Source: Nitrosopumilus zosterae (lineage in GTDB: Archaea; Thermoproteota; Nitrososphaeria; Nitrososphaerales; Nitrosopumilaceae). Taken from it: a DNA stretch of 64,000 nucleotides. Position 1 is the stretch's first letter. Each line of letters begins with the position of its first letter. The stretch covers positions 640,038 through 704,037 of the forward strand of contig NZ_AP026695.1 of assembly GCF_025998175.1 (NCBI RefSeq), given 5' to 3'. Shown here one piece after another: positions 26,775-35,134 of the stretch. The notes under the pieces are model-generated. The model was not told where the DNA came from. It did not search any database and worked only from the letters and a program-made list of their open reading frames with translations. The translations under genes and the position numbers were made by a program.

Positions 26775-27533
26775 ATTAGAACAATCAAAATGTAATTATT
26801 ATCATCTAGTTATTTCATAGTAAACAAGCTACATGCATTCAAATCATTTAATTTCTAAAATATATGAATAGATATTCTTGTTGATTTTCTCTGCCCAAAC
26901 AAAACCTTCAAATCTATATTTCCAATAATTTAGAAAAAATGTTACTTTGATCTAATTATTCCAACTGACATGTGCCTTTTTTTATAATTATTTTATAAAA
27001 TTTTTGTTAAATTATGCTGCATTTTTATCGTTTTACAAATTCTATAAAGAATTAGACTCATCAATTTCTTACAGACTTTGACATGAGTCCAATTCTTTTC
27101 TCAACTTAAGACCAACCACGGGATGGTATGTTGGTGACAGTTACAACACTACTAATTAATTAGTATGTATTTTTCTGTGTGTCCTAATTGATAAAACACT
27201 AGTAATTATTAGATGATTATTGATATTTTTACCGAGAGATATTGCTGCTCAAAAATTTTGATATCGATGCCTGCTTTCCTAATTATTAATGTAAAAGAAA
27301 AATAATTCTCACATAATTTTAACATAATATTAAAATTACACCACAATTATTTTGATCAAGATTTTTTTACAATATACTTGCTCATAAATTTAATTCGTTT
27401 TTTACCCATGTGATTATAATTTCTAAACGGATTTTTATCCTATTTGGAACAAGTGAATTTTAAAAATAATGTGACTCTTTTGTCTATATAATTTGAATCC
27501 TTCACTTATGATCGTAGATTTAAAGATGTACGT
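26775..27533. other. 759-bp gene-free region
   Basis: No coding frame with normal composition on either strand. The centre holds three inverted repeats (see the entry at 27046-27165). The right end should hold the promoter of the gene at 27534 (TATATAAT near 27485). The rest is AT-rich. Confidence 0.5.
27046..27165. other. Three consecutive inverted repeats, candidate ncRNA or regulatory site
   Basis: First, AAAGAATTAGACTCAT (27046-27061) pairs with ATGAGTCCAATTCTTT (27083-27098), with 15 of 16 positions complementary around a 21-nt loop. Second, ACCAAC (27111-27116) pairs with GTTGGT (27130-27135) and encloses an inner CCA/TGG. Third, TACTAATTAATTAGTA (27150-27165) is a perfect 16-bp palindrome. 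All lie within 120 bp of non-coding sequence. Confidence 0.5.
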
Positions 27534-27740
27534 ATGCTTGAATCTCACACTTTCTTCTCAAAGATGGTCGATGAACTAGTAGAATTCTCTGAACATGATC
27601 CTGAATTAGCTGACGGAATAAAATGGCTTGATGATCAGGCTCAAAAAAAAGGCATTACATTTTATGATATGGTTTTTGAAGTATTGTACAAACATGATGT
27701 GAACTCTAAAGCAAAAGAGTGGCTTAGTACAAGAAATTAA
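27534..27740 (+). CDS. Small conserved-type protein, relative of 29023-29214
   Basis: 68 residues, acidic and helical. The stretch WLDDQAQKKGITFYDMVFEV aligns with IDHQTQLEGLSFFEVYVD in the protein at 29023-29214. The frame ends at the base next to the citrate synthase stop, with the genes convergent. Function unknown. Confidence 0.65.
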   Translation: MLESHTFFSKMVDELVEFSEHDPELADGIKWLDDQAQKKGITFYDMVFEVLYKHDVNSKAKEWLSTRN

Positions 27741-28904
27741 TTATTTTCTCAAATCTAGAGTTTTGTATTCACAACCTTCTGGCCCACAATATTTTCCAAC
27801 ATATGTTGCCTTTGGTCTATACAGTGCTGGCTTTGGTGCTGCCTCTGCAAATTTTTCCTCAATTATATGTGCTGCCCATCCAACAACTCTTGAAATTGCA
27901 AAGATTGGGGTGTTCAAATCCATTGGGATTTTTAACATATAGTATAATGATGCACTGTACAAGTCAACGTTTGGATAGATGTCTTTGTTTTTCTGGGATT
28001 TCATTTCAGAAATAGTTACAGTTTCAATTTTTTCTGTAATTGCAAACCATGGTTCTTTAGTTTTTTCTGCTAACTTCCTTGATAACTGCTTTAATACTTG
28101 TGCTCTAGGATCATATGTTTTGTAAACTGCATGACCCATACCCATAATTCTTTCTCCTTTGCTCATTTTTTCTTTAATCCATTTTTCAACTTTTTCTATG
28201 TCTCCAATTTCTAACAACATCTTCATCACTTCTGTATTTGCACCTCCATGTAGTTCGCCACTAAGTGCTCCAATTGCTGCACTACATGCTGAATACATGT
28301 GTGCTCTAGTTGATGCAACCTGTCTTGCTGTAAATGTGGATGCATTGAAAGTATGGTCTGCATGAAGAATCAAGCACACATCAAAGATTTTTTCCACCTC
28401 TGAATCTGGTCTTTCCCCTGACATCATATATAGAAAATTTGCCGCATGGCTTAATGTTGGATCTGGATCTACAATATCTAATCCGTTTCTAATTCTATTC
28501 CAACTTGCAATAATAGTGGGTACTTTTGCAATTAGATTTATTGCCTTATCATAACTGGCCTCTTTATTTGCAAATTCTTCATCATAATATCCCGCAAGAG
28601 CTGCTACAAAAGCCTGAAGCATATCCATTGGGTCTGCATCTTTTCTCCAGTTTCCCATGTTTTTTTGCATCTGTTTTGGAATAAATCTTGCATCAATTAA
28701 TTTAGAATTGAATTCCTCTAACTGGTTTCTGGTTGGCAGATCATCATAAAGCAGCAAATATGCTGTTTCCTCAAATGTTGAATTTTTGGTAAGTTCTAAA
28801 ATGTCATATCCTCTGTAAATCAGCCTGCCTCTTTCACCATCAATGTTGGAAATTTTGGTATCTGCTACCTCGATTCCTCTGAGGCCTATGTTTTTAGTCT
28901 CCAT
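27741..28904 (-). CDS. gltA: Citrate synthase
   Basis: 387 residues, the usual length for archaeal and short bacterial citrate synthase. It joins acetyl-CoA and oxaloacetate to citrate in the cytoplasm. Active-site segments are visible: the His of GELHGGAN, the His of GMGHAVYK, and an Asp in NVDLYSASLYYM, plus the final arginine region. A related 2-methylcitrate synthase activity cannot be excluded from sequence alone. It stands alone on the minus strand between two small related genes. Confidence 0.93.
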   Translation of the reverse strand: METKNIGLRGIEVADTKISNIDGERGRLIYRGYDILELTKNSTFEETAYLLLYDDLPTRNQLEEFNSKLIDARFIPKQMQKNMGNWRKDADPMDMLQAFVAALAGYYDEEFANKEASYDKAINLIAKVPTIIASWNRIRNGLDIVDPDPTLSHAANFLYMMSGERPDSEVEKIFDVCLILHADHTFNASTFTARQVASTRAHMYSACSAAIGALSGELHGGANTEVMKMLLEIGDIEKVEKWIKEKMSKGERIMGMGHAVYKTYDPRAQVLKQLSRKLAEKTKEPWFAITEKIETVTISEMKSQKNKDIYPNVDLYSASLYYMLKIPMDLNTPIFAISRVVGWAAHIIEEKFAEAAPKPALYRPKATYVGKYCGPEGCEYKTLDLRK

Positions 28905-29022
28905 GATGAGCCTATCAAAAATCTTTTATTATATTTTCTCCAAAATTATGTCTATAAAGTTTAGTAATTAGTCTAATCGACCAACTTTTGGTCATAAATG
29001 ATAATTTTTAATTCAAAATTAA

Positions 29023-29214
29023 TTGACTCCCAAAGAGCGTAAAGATTTGAAAAAACTAGATGATTTGGTGCTTAATGCATCTTCAGATGAATTAAAAAAA
29101 ATCCAGGAAATCGATCATCAGACCCAACTGGAAGGACTATCATTCTTTGAAGTATATGTGGATTCGAGTTCTTTAATTCATAAAAATATTAAAAAATCAT
29201 CAAGACGATCCTGA
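29023..29214 (+). CDS. Small hypothetical protein, relative of 27534-27740
   Basis: 63 residues from TTG, with an AT-rich promoter-like stretch just upstream that fits a leaderless mRNA. A charged N-terminus is followed by the block IDHQTQLEGLSFFEVYVD shared with 27534-27740 and a basic C-terminus. Divergent from citrate synthase. Function unknown. Confidence 0.55.
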   Translation: MTPKERKDLKKLDDLVLNASSDELKKIQEIDHQTQLEGLSFFEVYVDSSSLIHKNIKKSSRRS

Positions 29215-29259
29215 TTTCATTCTTCATTTAAATGAGGGTAATTAATTTTTCATTCTGTA

Positions 29260-30366
29260 TTGACAGTATCTAAAACTAAAAAACATACAACCAAAAAGAT
29301 TGTTAAAAAAACCGTCACAAAAAAAGTCTCTAAAAAAATCAATAAAAAACCTACAAAAAAAATCACTGCTACAAGAACTGTTAAACCACAACGTACCAAA
29401 GTAATTTGCATTTCACATAAAGAAGATTGTGATGGAATTAGTTCTGCTGCATTGATTAGACAGGCATTTGGTGGTGATGCAATATTGGTTGATTATCCAG
29501 GCCAAATGGAAGCACTAAATCAAGTAGTTTTAGATGAAAAATTAAAATCATTATTTATTTGTGATTTAGGTCTTAGCAAAAAAACCCAAGATGAATTTAT
29601 TGATATTATGACAACTTTAAGAAAAAATAAAGTGTCTGTGACTTACATTGACCACCATGACATTGATCCTAATGTTCTGAAGGCATTAAATAAGATCAAA
29701 GTAAAAATAATTCATGATACCAATGAATGCACTGCAGTTTTAGTTTACAATGCATTTAAATCAAAACTAAATGATCACGCATCATTTGTTGCAGCATGTG
29801 CTGCAATCACTGACTATATGGAAACTCGACCAATTGGTGCAAAGTTATTACAAATCTATGATAGACAATTTGCATTGATTAGCGCAACTGTTCTTACCTA
29901 TAATATTGTAGGGCATCAAAAAGAACCTGACTATCTTTTGTATTTGGTTGAGGAGTTGGCCGATTCTAAATTCCCGCATGCGATACCAAATACTTTTGAG
30001 TTTGCACAAATTCAAGTTGAGAAACTATCTCAAATGATTGCCAAGGTCAAACAAGGTCTGAAGACTATGAAGAATCTTGGATATATGGAAATTCTTGATG
30101 CTGGTGCAAGCGGTGCTGTTAATTTTGTTATGGGGTTGTCTGGAAAAAATGTAGGTGTTGCATACAAAGAACGTGTTGATCATGGAATTTATGCAGTATC
30201 TGTTCGTGGTTCTAAAGACTGTAAAGTTCATCTAGGAAAAATTGTCAATATTTTGGCAACCAATCTTGGAGGATCAGGCGGAGGCCATGATAAGGCATGT
30301 GGTGCTGTAATACCAAAACCTAAAATTAAAAAATTCATCACTGAATTAAATAAACAAATAAAATAA
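29260..30366 (+). CDS. DHH-family phosphoesterase with lysine-rich N-terminus
   Basis: 368 residues from TTG. The first 45 or so residues are almost all Lys/Thr (nucleic-acid-binding tail), followed by a DHH domain with metal residues in HKEDCDGISS, CDLGLS and the DHH of YIDHHDID, and a DHHA1 end with GGSGGGHDKACGA. DHH/DHHA1 proteins cleave phosphodiesters in small oligonucleotides or cyclic dinucleotides, and some act as RecJ-like exonucleases. The substrate is not clear here. Confidence 0.85.
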   Translation: MTVSKTKKHTTKKIVKKTVTKKVSKKINKKPTKKITATRTVKPQRTKVICISHKEDCDGISSAALIRQAFGGDAILVDYPGQMEALNQVVLDEKLKSLFICDLGLSKKTQDEFIDIMTTLRKNKVSVTYIDHHDIDPNVLKALNKIKVKIIHDTNECTAVLVYNAFKSKLNDHASFVAACAAITDYMETRPIGAKLLQIYDRQFALISATVLTYNIVGHQKEPDYLLYLVEELADSKFPHAIPNTFEFAQIQVEKLSQMIAKVKQGLKTMKNLGYMEILDAGASGAVNFVMGLSGKNVGVAYKERVDHGIYAVSVRGSKDCKVHLGKIVNILATNLGGSGGGHDKACGAVIPKPKIKKFITELNKQIK

Positions 30367-30371
30367 TTCTT

Positions 30372-30740
30372 TTAATCTATCTTGATTGAAAATGCACAAA
30401 GTTCTCCCTTGCTTTTACTCAAGAATTTTGCAATCTTTGCCATGAATCCGTATTTTTTATCTCTCATTTCTATTGTACTTTTTGTTTGATTACCATCTAA
30501 AATTTTCACAGTTCCTGAAATCCATTCTCCTGTGACTTTCCCTTTTATGGTACATAGAGCAAATTTTACTTTTGGATTATTTTGAAGGCGTTTTATTTTA
30601 CCTGTATTGCTTCTCGTTACTACATACACAAAGTCATCATTAATTACAAACCATACTGGAGTTTTGACCGGTTCACCATTTTTTCTATATGTTTCAAGTA
30701 CTATGTATTTTTCTGATTTTATTTTCTCTAAACTAATCAT
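30372..30740 (-). CDS. PPOX-class flavin/F420-dependent oxidase-like protein
   Basis: 122 residues. I prefer the ATG at 30740 (MISLEKIKSEKYIVLETYRK), since the open frame further upstream would overlap the next gene. The split-barrel pattern TPVWFVINDDFVYVVTRSNT and KIKRLQNNPKVKFALC is that of pyridoxamine-phosphate-oxidase-like proteins, many of which use F420 or FMN. It converges on the DHH gene (5-bp gap). Confidence 0.8.
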   Translation of the reverse strand: MISLEKIKSEKYIVLETYRKNGEPVKTPVWFVINDDFVYVVTRSNTGKIKRLQNNPKVKFALCTIKGKVTGEWISGTVKILDGNQTKSTIEMRDKKYGFMAKIAKFLSKSKGELCAFSIKID

Positions 30741-30762
30741 GTTGTTTTGATGTATTCTCAGA

Positions 30763-31584
30763 TTAATATCTGAATGGTGTGGCAAGTTTTAATTTTGTTG
30801 AAACAATAATTATAGAAATAATTGACATTGCTAAAACCAATGATGTTGTAACTCCAAATTCTGGAACTACTACTCCGTCTTTAATTTCAACTTTGATTGA
30901 TTCTTTATACTCTGATGAAGATCCGTGATTTGCAGTGATTGTGTACATACCGTCTTCCTTCCACATTGGACCGCCTATTTTAATTTCTGCTTGAAAATCC
31001 CCATACATTCCAGGTGTGACTTGATCAATTGTTATCATGTTCCCTATTGGTGATTTTACAATCAACGTGATATCTGTTCCTCTAAAATTGGTGTTTCCTT
31101 TGACCATAATAACATCTGAACCGTTTTCAGCTTCAGCTTGTATGGTGATTTCCTTTGAACTTTTTTGTTGTTCTTTTTCTACTATTACTTTTGATTCACT
31201 TGTCTGAATATCTGAATTTCTTGGAATCTCTTGTGAAATAACTGTGAATTGAGTTTGTGCAACTGATTTTGTGTCATCGTGGCTTGCAGTTACAATGTAT
31301 TCTCCTGGCTTAAAACTTGGAATTGGCGGATTTAGTAATTTTCTAAATTCTCCATTATCATCAATCGTAACTTGTGGTGCAAATACTAATTTTCCGTCTG
31401 GACCGATGACTCTTAATTTTACTGGCTTGTATTGTGCAACATCTGTAATTTTACCTGTAACCCAAATTGATTCTAATGCTTTGATCTTTGTTTCTGACGT
31501 TTGTACTTCTATGGTTGTATTTGCAAAAGCTAAAGTTGAAACCAATGATATTGTACACAACATTAATAATGAAATCTTGAACAC
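30763..31584 (-). CDS. Secreted PEFG-CTERM surface protein
   Basis: 273 residues. A signal peptide (about 1-21, ending LAFA) and two beta domains (about 25-120 and 145-235) are followed by a C-terminal sorting signal: VVPEFG, then a membrane segment (TSLVLAMSIISIIIVS) and a short basic end. This is the PEFG-CTERM pattern described for Thaumarchaeota, expected to be recognised by an archaeosortase, which is not in this window. The beta domains resemble those of proteins binding extracellular polymers, but no ligand can be named. Confidence 0.82.
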   Translation of the reverse strand: MFKISLLMLCTISLVSTLAFANTTIEVQTSETKIKALESIWVTGKITDVAQYKPVKLRVIGPDGKLVFAPQVTIDDNGEFRKLLNPPIPSFKPGEYIVTASHDDTKSVAQTQFTVISQEIPRNSDIQTSESKVIVEKEQQKSSKEITIQAEAENGSDVIMVKGNTNFRGTDITLIVKSPIGNMITIDQVTPGMYGDFQAEIKIGGPMWKEDGMYTITANHGSSSEYKESIKVEIKDGVVVPEFGVTTSLVLAMSIISIIIVSTKLKLATPFRY

Positions 31585-31744
31585 TTTTTCACTGAATTTT
31601 TAGAGTATATGAATTGTTTCTTAGAATCAATAGAAATCTTCTTATCTTTGAATTTATTTTTTGTATTTTTCCTTTTCTTAAATTTTTTTAATTGGTTTGT
31701 ATCCTAGAAGATGCCTAATGATCCTGTTTGTGAAAATATGCAAG

Positions 31745-32200
31745 TCACTCCAGAAATTCTACAACGGCGTCAATTTCCGTCATTGAATTTAGAGGTAAGC
31801 AAGATACTCCGACAGCAATTCTTGAATGTTTGCCCTTTTCACCAAAGATCTCAAAAAATAAATCCGATGCAGGATTAATTACTTTTGGTTGTTGAGAAAA
31901 TTCTGGAACTGAATTCACAAATCCTGAAAGTCTGACTATTTTTGAAACTTTGTTTAAATCTCCTAATTCTCTTTTTATCTGTGTTAAAATATTGATTGCG
32001 CACATTCTTGCCGATTTCTGTGCGGTCTCTAAATTCTCATCTGAAACTTTGCCTGTAAATATCACCTTTCCGTCTTCCATGGGAATTTGTCCTGAAATGA
32101 ATAATAAATTTCCCGTTCTAATTGCAGGCACATATGATCCTGCTGGTATTGGCGGATTTGGAAGTTTTATTCCTAATTCATCTAATTTTTCTTCAATCAT
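31745..32200 (-). CDS. RidA/YjgF-family protein
   Basis: 151 residues matching the RidA superfamily: LLFISGQIP near residue 33, CAINILTQIKRELGDLNKV, then SRIAVGVSCLPLNS, which holds the conserved Arg that binds the substrate carboxylate. Archetypal RidA hydrolyses reactive enamines and imines from amino-acid metabolism. This longer variant is the YjgF/LOC100-like subgroup, whose activity is less certain. Confidence 0.85.
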   Translation of the reverse strand: MIEEKLDELGIKLPNPPIPAGSYVPAIRTGNLLFISGQIPMEDGKVIFTGKVSDENLETAQKSARMCAINILTQIKRELGDLNKVSKIVRLSGFVNSVPEFSQQPKVINPASDLFFEIFGEKGKHSRIAVGVSCLPLNSMTEIDAVVEFLE

Positions 32201-32263
32201 AAATTATTACAATAAATTGTTTGAATTTATTTTTACCTAAATTTCAAAATTTTCTTTTTATTT

Positions 32264-32620
32264 CTATAATTTCGCCAGTTCATTTTTAATCATAAAAGGA
32301 TCTATTGGCTTTGTGATGTATCCTAGCTGAGGAATTTTTCCACTCTTGATTGCAATCATGTTTGACTTGATAGATGTGACAATTATCATCTTTACATTTT
32401 TATCAATTTCTCTAATCTTCATTGCTGTCTCAATTCCATTCATTCCTGGCATCTCATAATCTATGGTGACTAAAGATGGTCTGTATTTTTTAAATGCTCT
32501 AATTGCATCCATGCCGTTTTTTGCCTCTATCACAGAATTGATTTTCATGTATCTGAATACATCTTTGATATTTTGTCTCATAAATGGTGAATCATCCACA
32601 ACCAATACATTTAATCCCAT
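32264..32620 (-). CDS. CheY-like response regulator
   Basis: 118 residues, the canonical CheY length. Asp9/Asp10, phospho-acceptor Asp54 (TIDYEMPGMNG), Thr82 and Lys104 (TKP) are all present. Of the four receivers in the window it is closest to classical CheY. No kinase is adjacent. It could be the one that signals to the archaellum motor, but nothing in its surroundings shows this. Confidence 0.9.
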   Translation of the reverse strand: MGLNVLVVDDSPFMRQNIKDVFRYMKINSVIEAKNGMDAIRAFKKYRPSLVTIDYEMPGMNGIETAMKIREIDKNVKMIIVTSIKSNMIAIKSGKIPQLGYITKPIDPFMIKNELAKL

Positions 32621-32753
32621 AAAATGGTATGAACATCATAATACATTAAACATTGTTTGTTTGAAAATAACACTTTTTTTGATATTGTTTTATCCTAAAT
32701 CAAAAAATGTTAAAAATTCTGGTTTTTGTTCCTGATTTGTCATATTTGAAATT

Positions 32754-33914
32754 TTAACTTTTACTTATTTTGATGTGGACTTTTTCCCCTTTGTTTGCAT
32801 TGTTTTGATAAATTGTTCTAGTCTTATATCCTTGTTTTTGAAGACATCCGTCTAGAATTGATACCCATGGCAATGAATGACCACTATTTAATTTTGATTC
32901 TACTGTGATATTTTTTGTATTTGCCTCAAAATTCACATGTCCTGAACATGTGATTTGCATTATTGCATCCATTATTTCAATCACATCATCCAGTGATTTT
33001 GATTTGAATGATATCCCATTGTTTTCTAATAGCTTGAACATGTCTGATTCAGGTTTTTTTGATACCATTGCAGAATTTAAAATGTATGTTAAACCAATTT
33101 CATTTACCGTTTTAATTATTTTGTATATTTCCTGGGCTTCAGTTTTAGACATGTCTGCAAGTGCTTTTGTCTTTATTGAATTTTTCCAGAGATTTGAAAA
33201 TATTTTTTCTTGATTTGAACCAAGAATATCTGTTGATGAAAAAATTGCCCCTTTTCCGTTGTCATTGTTTATCAACAATAATTCTGTTTCATCAAATATG
33301 AAACAATTTTGAGTTATCTCTGATGCTCTGATATCTACTCTATCTGGGATTTTTCTATGTGATTCTGAACAGATTTGAGTTGTTGGAACAATGATTTTAA
33401 TATCCAAATTTCGTCGTACAACTGAACTTAATTGATCTTTACACTCTGCCAACAATCCAAATCCCCACTGATCAGTCATAATTTTGATGGATGATTTTGA
33501 TCCCTCAATCATTGTTTGAAGTTGTAATAAGACGTTATTTGCACTGATATGGAAATATCTTTTTTCTTCTGATCCTCTGGTTTTTCTACTTTCTTCACTT
33601 GCTTTTTTTAAATTAGATACCAATGAATTCATTGCATTTACCTTGTTGATTTGTTCATGAATAATTCCATCAAATGCATCTTCAGGCGCAATTGCTGTAC
33701 ACATAATTGGTTTGCTCTTTGAAATAATTGCTAGTTTCTTATTTTCTAATTTCAACAATGTTGGGTAAATTTTTGTCCGTGGGATCTCTGAATAATATGC
33801 TAGTTCACTAGCCGTAATGGTGCCTTTTGAAATGAGTGCAACATATGCTTGTGCTTCATACTTACTTAATCCAAATTCTTCTAAACTTACTGTTAATACA
33901 TGTTCATCAACCAT
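32754..33914 (-). CDS. TrmB-family transcriptional regulator, long form
   Basis: 386 residues. An N-terminal winged helix (about 10-75: LSKYEAQAYVALISKGTITA, then PRTKIYPTLLKLENK) and a middle PLD-like domain are followed by an extra C-terminal domain of about 130 residues with a cysteine (QITCSGHVNFEANTKN) that I do not recognise. It is divergent from the ESCRT-III/CdvC-type operon, which it may regulate. Confidence 0.8.
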   Translation of the reverse strand: MVDEHVLTVSLEEFGLSKYEAQAYVALISKGTITASELAYYSEIPRTKIYPTLLKLENKKLAIISKSKPIMCTAIAPEDAFDGIIHEQINKVNAMNSLVSNLKKASEESRKTRGSEEKRYFHISANNVLLQLQTMIEGSKSSIKIMTDQWGFGLLAECKDQLSSVVRRNLDIKIIVPTTQICSESHRKIPDRVDIRASEITQNCFIFDETELLLINNDNGKGAIFSSTDILGSNQEKIFSNLWKNSIKTKALADMSKTEAQEIYKIIKTVNEIGLTYILNSAMVSKKPESDMFKLLENNGISFKSKSLDDVIEIMDAIMQITCSGHVNFEANTKNITVESKLNSGHSLPWVSILDGCLQKQGYKTRTIYQNNANKGEKVHIKISKS

Positions 33915-34073
33915 GATTTTTCTTGATTTGTTATTAGGTAAAATTGAGAGCTAAATTCCTTTACACAAATACTCAAAAAAAATCAAAATTGTATCCACAG
34001 GTAGATGTAACTGTGGTTACCAAAATTACTGTGACACCGTCCTCAAATACAAAATCTGGATGAAAATATTGGT

Positions 34074-34637
34074 ATGATGGTAAAGACTAGTATCGAAACA
34101 ATGGAATGTGAGAATATCTCTCATTCAGTAACATTGGTTCCTAGATTAGGATACTCTGCCCATTTATTGTCTGAGATAATTGATTTTATTACCAAAAAAC
34201 TTGATGATTTGAAACAGTCAAACTGTGAATTAGTTTTATTTTTTGATGACACTGACAAAAATCATGTCTCTGCAATAGAATTGGAGCGTGTTTTGACTTT
34301 TTCATCAGATGTGCTCTTACACATAAAAAAGAGAATTGCCAGTGTTTCTGGTTTGAGTAGTATTCCTGATATACTTCCTTCTTCAATTCCTATGATTAGA
34401 ACTGTTAGTGCTCAATTGTTTAGTGTTATTCCAAATTGTAGCCAACGATTATCTGAATTGTCTGTCCATTTGGGCAGTATTGTTTTAGATTCAGCCGCTC
34501 TTACAAAGGCTAGATTTGATTTCAGTCAATCAAATAATGATGCTTCGATATTTCTTGATGAAGTAAAATTGATGGTGGACTCTAAATTAAATAAGCAGTA
34601 TCCTAATGTTGATTTTTTCAAATTATGTGATGCTTGA
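34074..34637 (+). CDS. ESCRT-III-like (CdvB-type) protein
   Basis: 187 residues. The pattern AIELERVLTF, then ILPSSIPMIRTVSAQLFSVI, PNCSQRLSELSVHLGSIV and a final helix before KLNKQYP follows the ESCRT-III core of archaeal CdvB proteins, which form membrane-remodelling filaments during cell division. No winged helix or clear MIM2 motif is seen. It is first in an operon with the CdvC-type ATPase and overlaps the next gene by 4 bp. The assignment is from sequence pattern plus context. Confidence 0.65.
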   Translation: MMVKTSIETMECENISHSVTLVPRLGYSAHLLSEIIDFITKKLDDLKQSNCELVLFFDDTDKNHVSAIELERVLTFSSDVLLHIKKRIASVSGLSSIPDILPSSIPMIRTVSAQLFSVIPNCSQRLSELSVHLGSIVLDSAALTKARFDFSQSNNDASIFLDEVKLMVDSKLNKQYPNVDFFKLCDA

Positions 34638-35125
34638 TTACTATATCCCCAAAACGTGATTTTTCAAAAGATTTTCAGCGTATTAAAGAAATTTCAGCAA
34701 AAATTGATAAAAAACTCTCTGAAGTAAAACCTTCAGATGCTGACAAAATTGATAAATTAACTTTGGATGAATTACAGGATTTGGATAAGATTGTTAAAAT
34801 TGCTGATTTTATGATGTGCAAATATTCTGATAAAAAAGAGATGAGTTCAATTCTGAGGCATTTTACCTCTGTTATATCTGAAACTGCAGTATCTCTTGAA
34901 GATTTGGATGATGAAATATCTGAATTGATTATTTCAGCTGAAGATTCTATCAACAAAGTAAAAGACATTCATGCCCATATTTCTAATAAATCTGATTTTA
35001 AAAAGAATTATCATGACGGTCCTGATTTTAACGAGGAAGAAACAAGTGGAATTAATTTAACCAATTTTGTGACAGAGATTAACACCGTAGAATACCAACA
35101 AAATTCTCAAAGACATACTGCGTAG
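34634..35125 (+). CDS. Helical protein of the cdv-type operon
   Basis: 163 residues from TTG, with the start inside the stop of the upstream gene (TTGA overlap). It is all helical and acidic: residues about 10-110 form two or three long helices (DELQDLDKIVKIADFMMCKY and SVISETAVSLEDLDDEISEL), with a disordered end. It may be a second ESCRT-III-related or adaptor protein for CdvC. I do not recognise the family. Confidence 0.6.
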   Translation: MITISPKRDFSKDFQRIKEISAKIDKKLSEVKPSDADKIDKLTLDELQDLDKIVKIADFMMCKYSDKKEMSSILRHFTSVISETAVSLEDLDDEISELIISAEDSINKVKDIHAHISNKSDFKKNYHDGPDFNEEETSGINLTNFVTEINTVEYQQNSQRHTA

Positions 35126-35134
35126 GTAAATGAA

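Noticed and set aside
27046..27165. Replication origin
   Set aside because: The region is AT-rich with inverted repeats, but no orc1/cdc6 gene or repeated origin box is nearby in the window.
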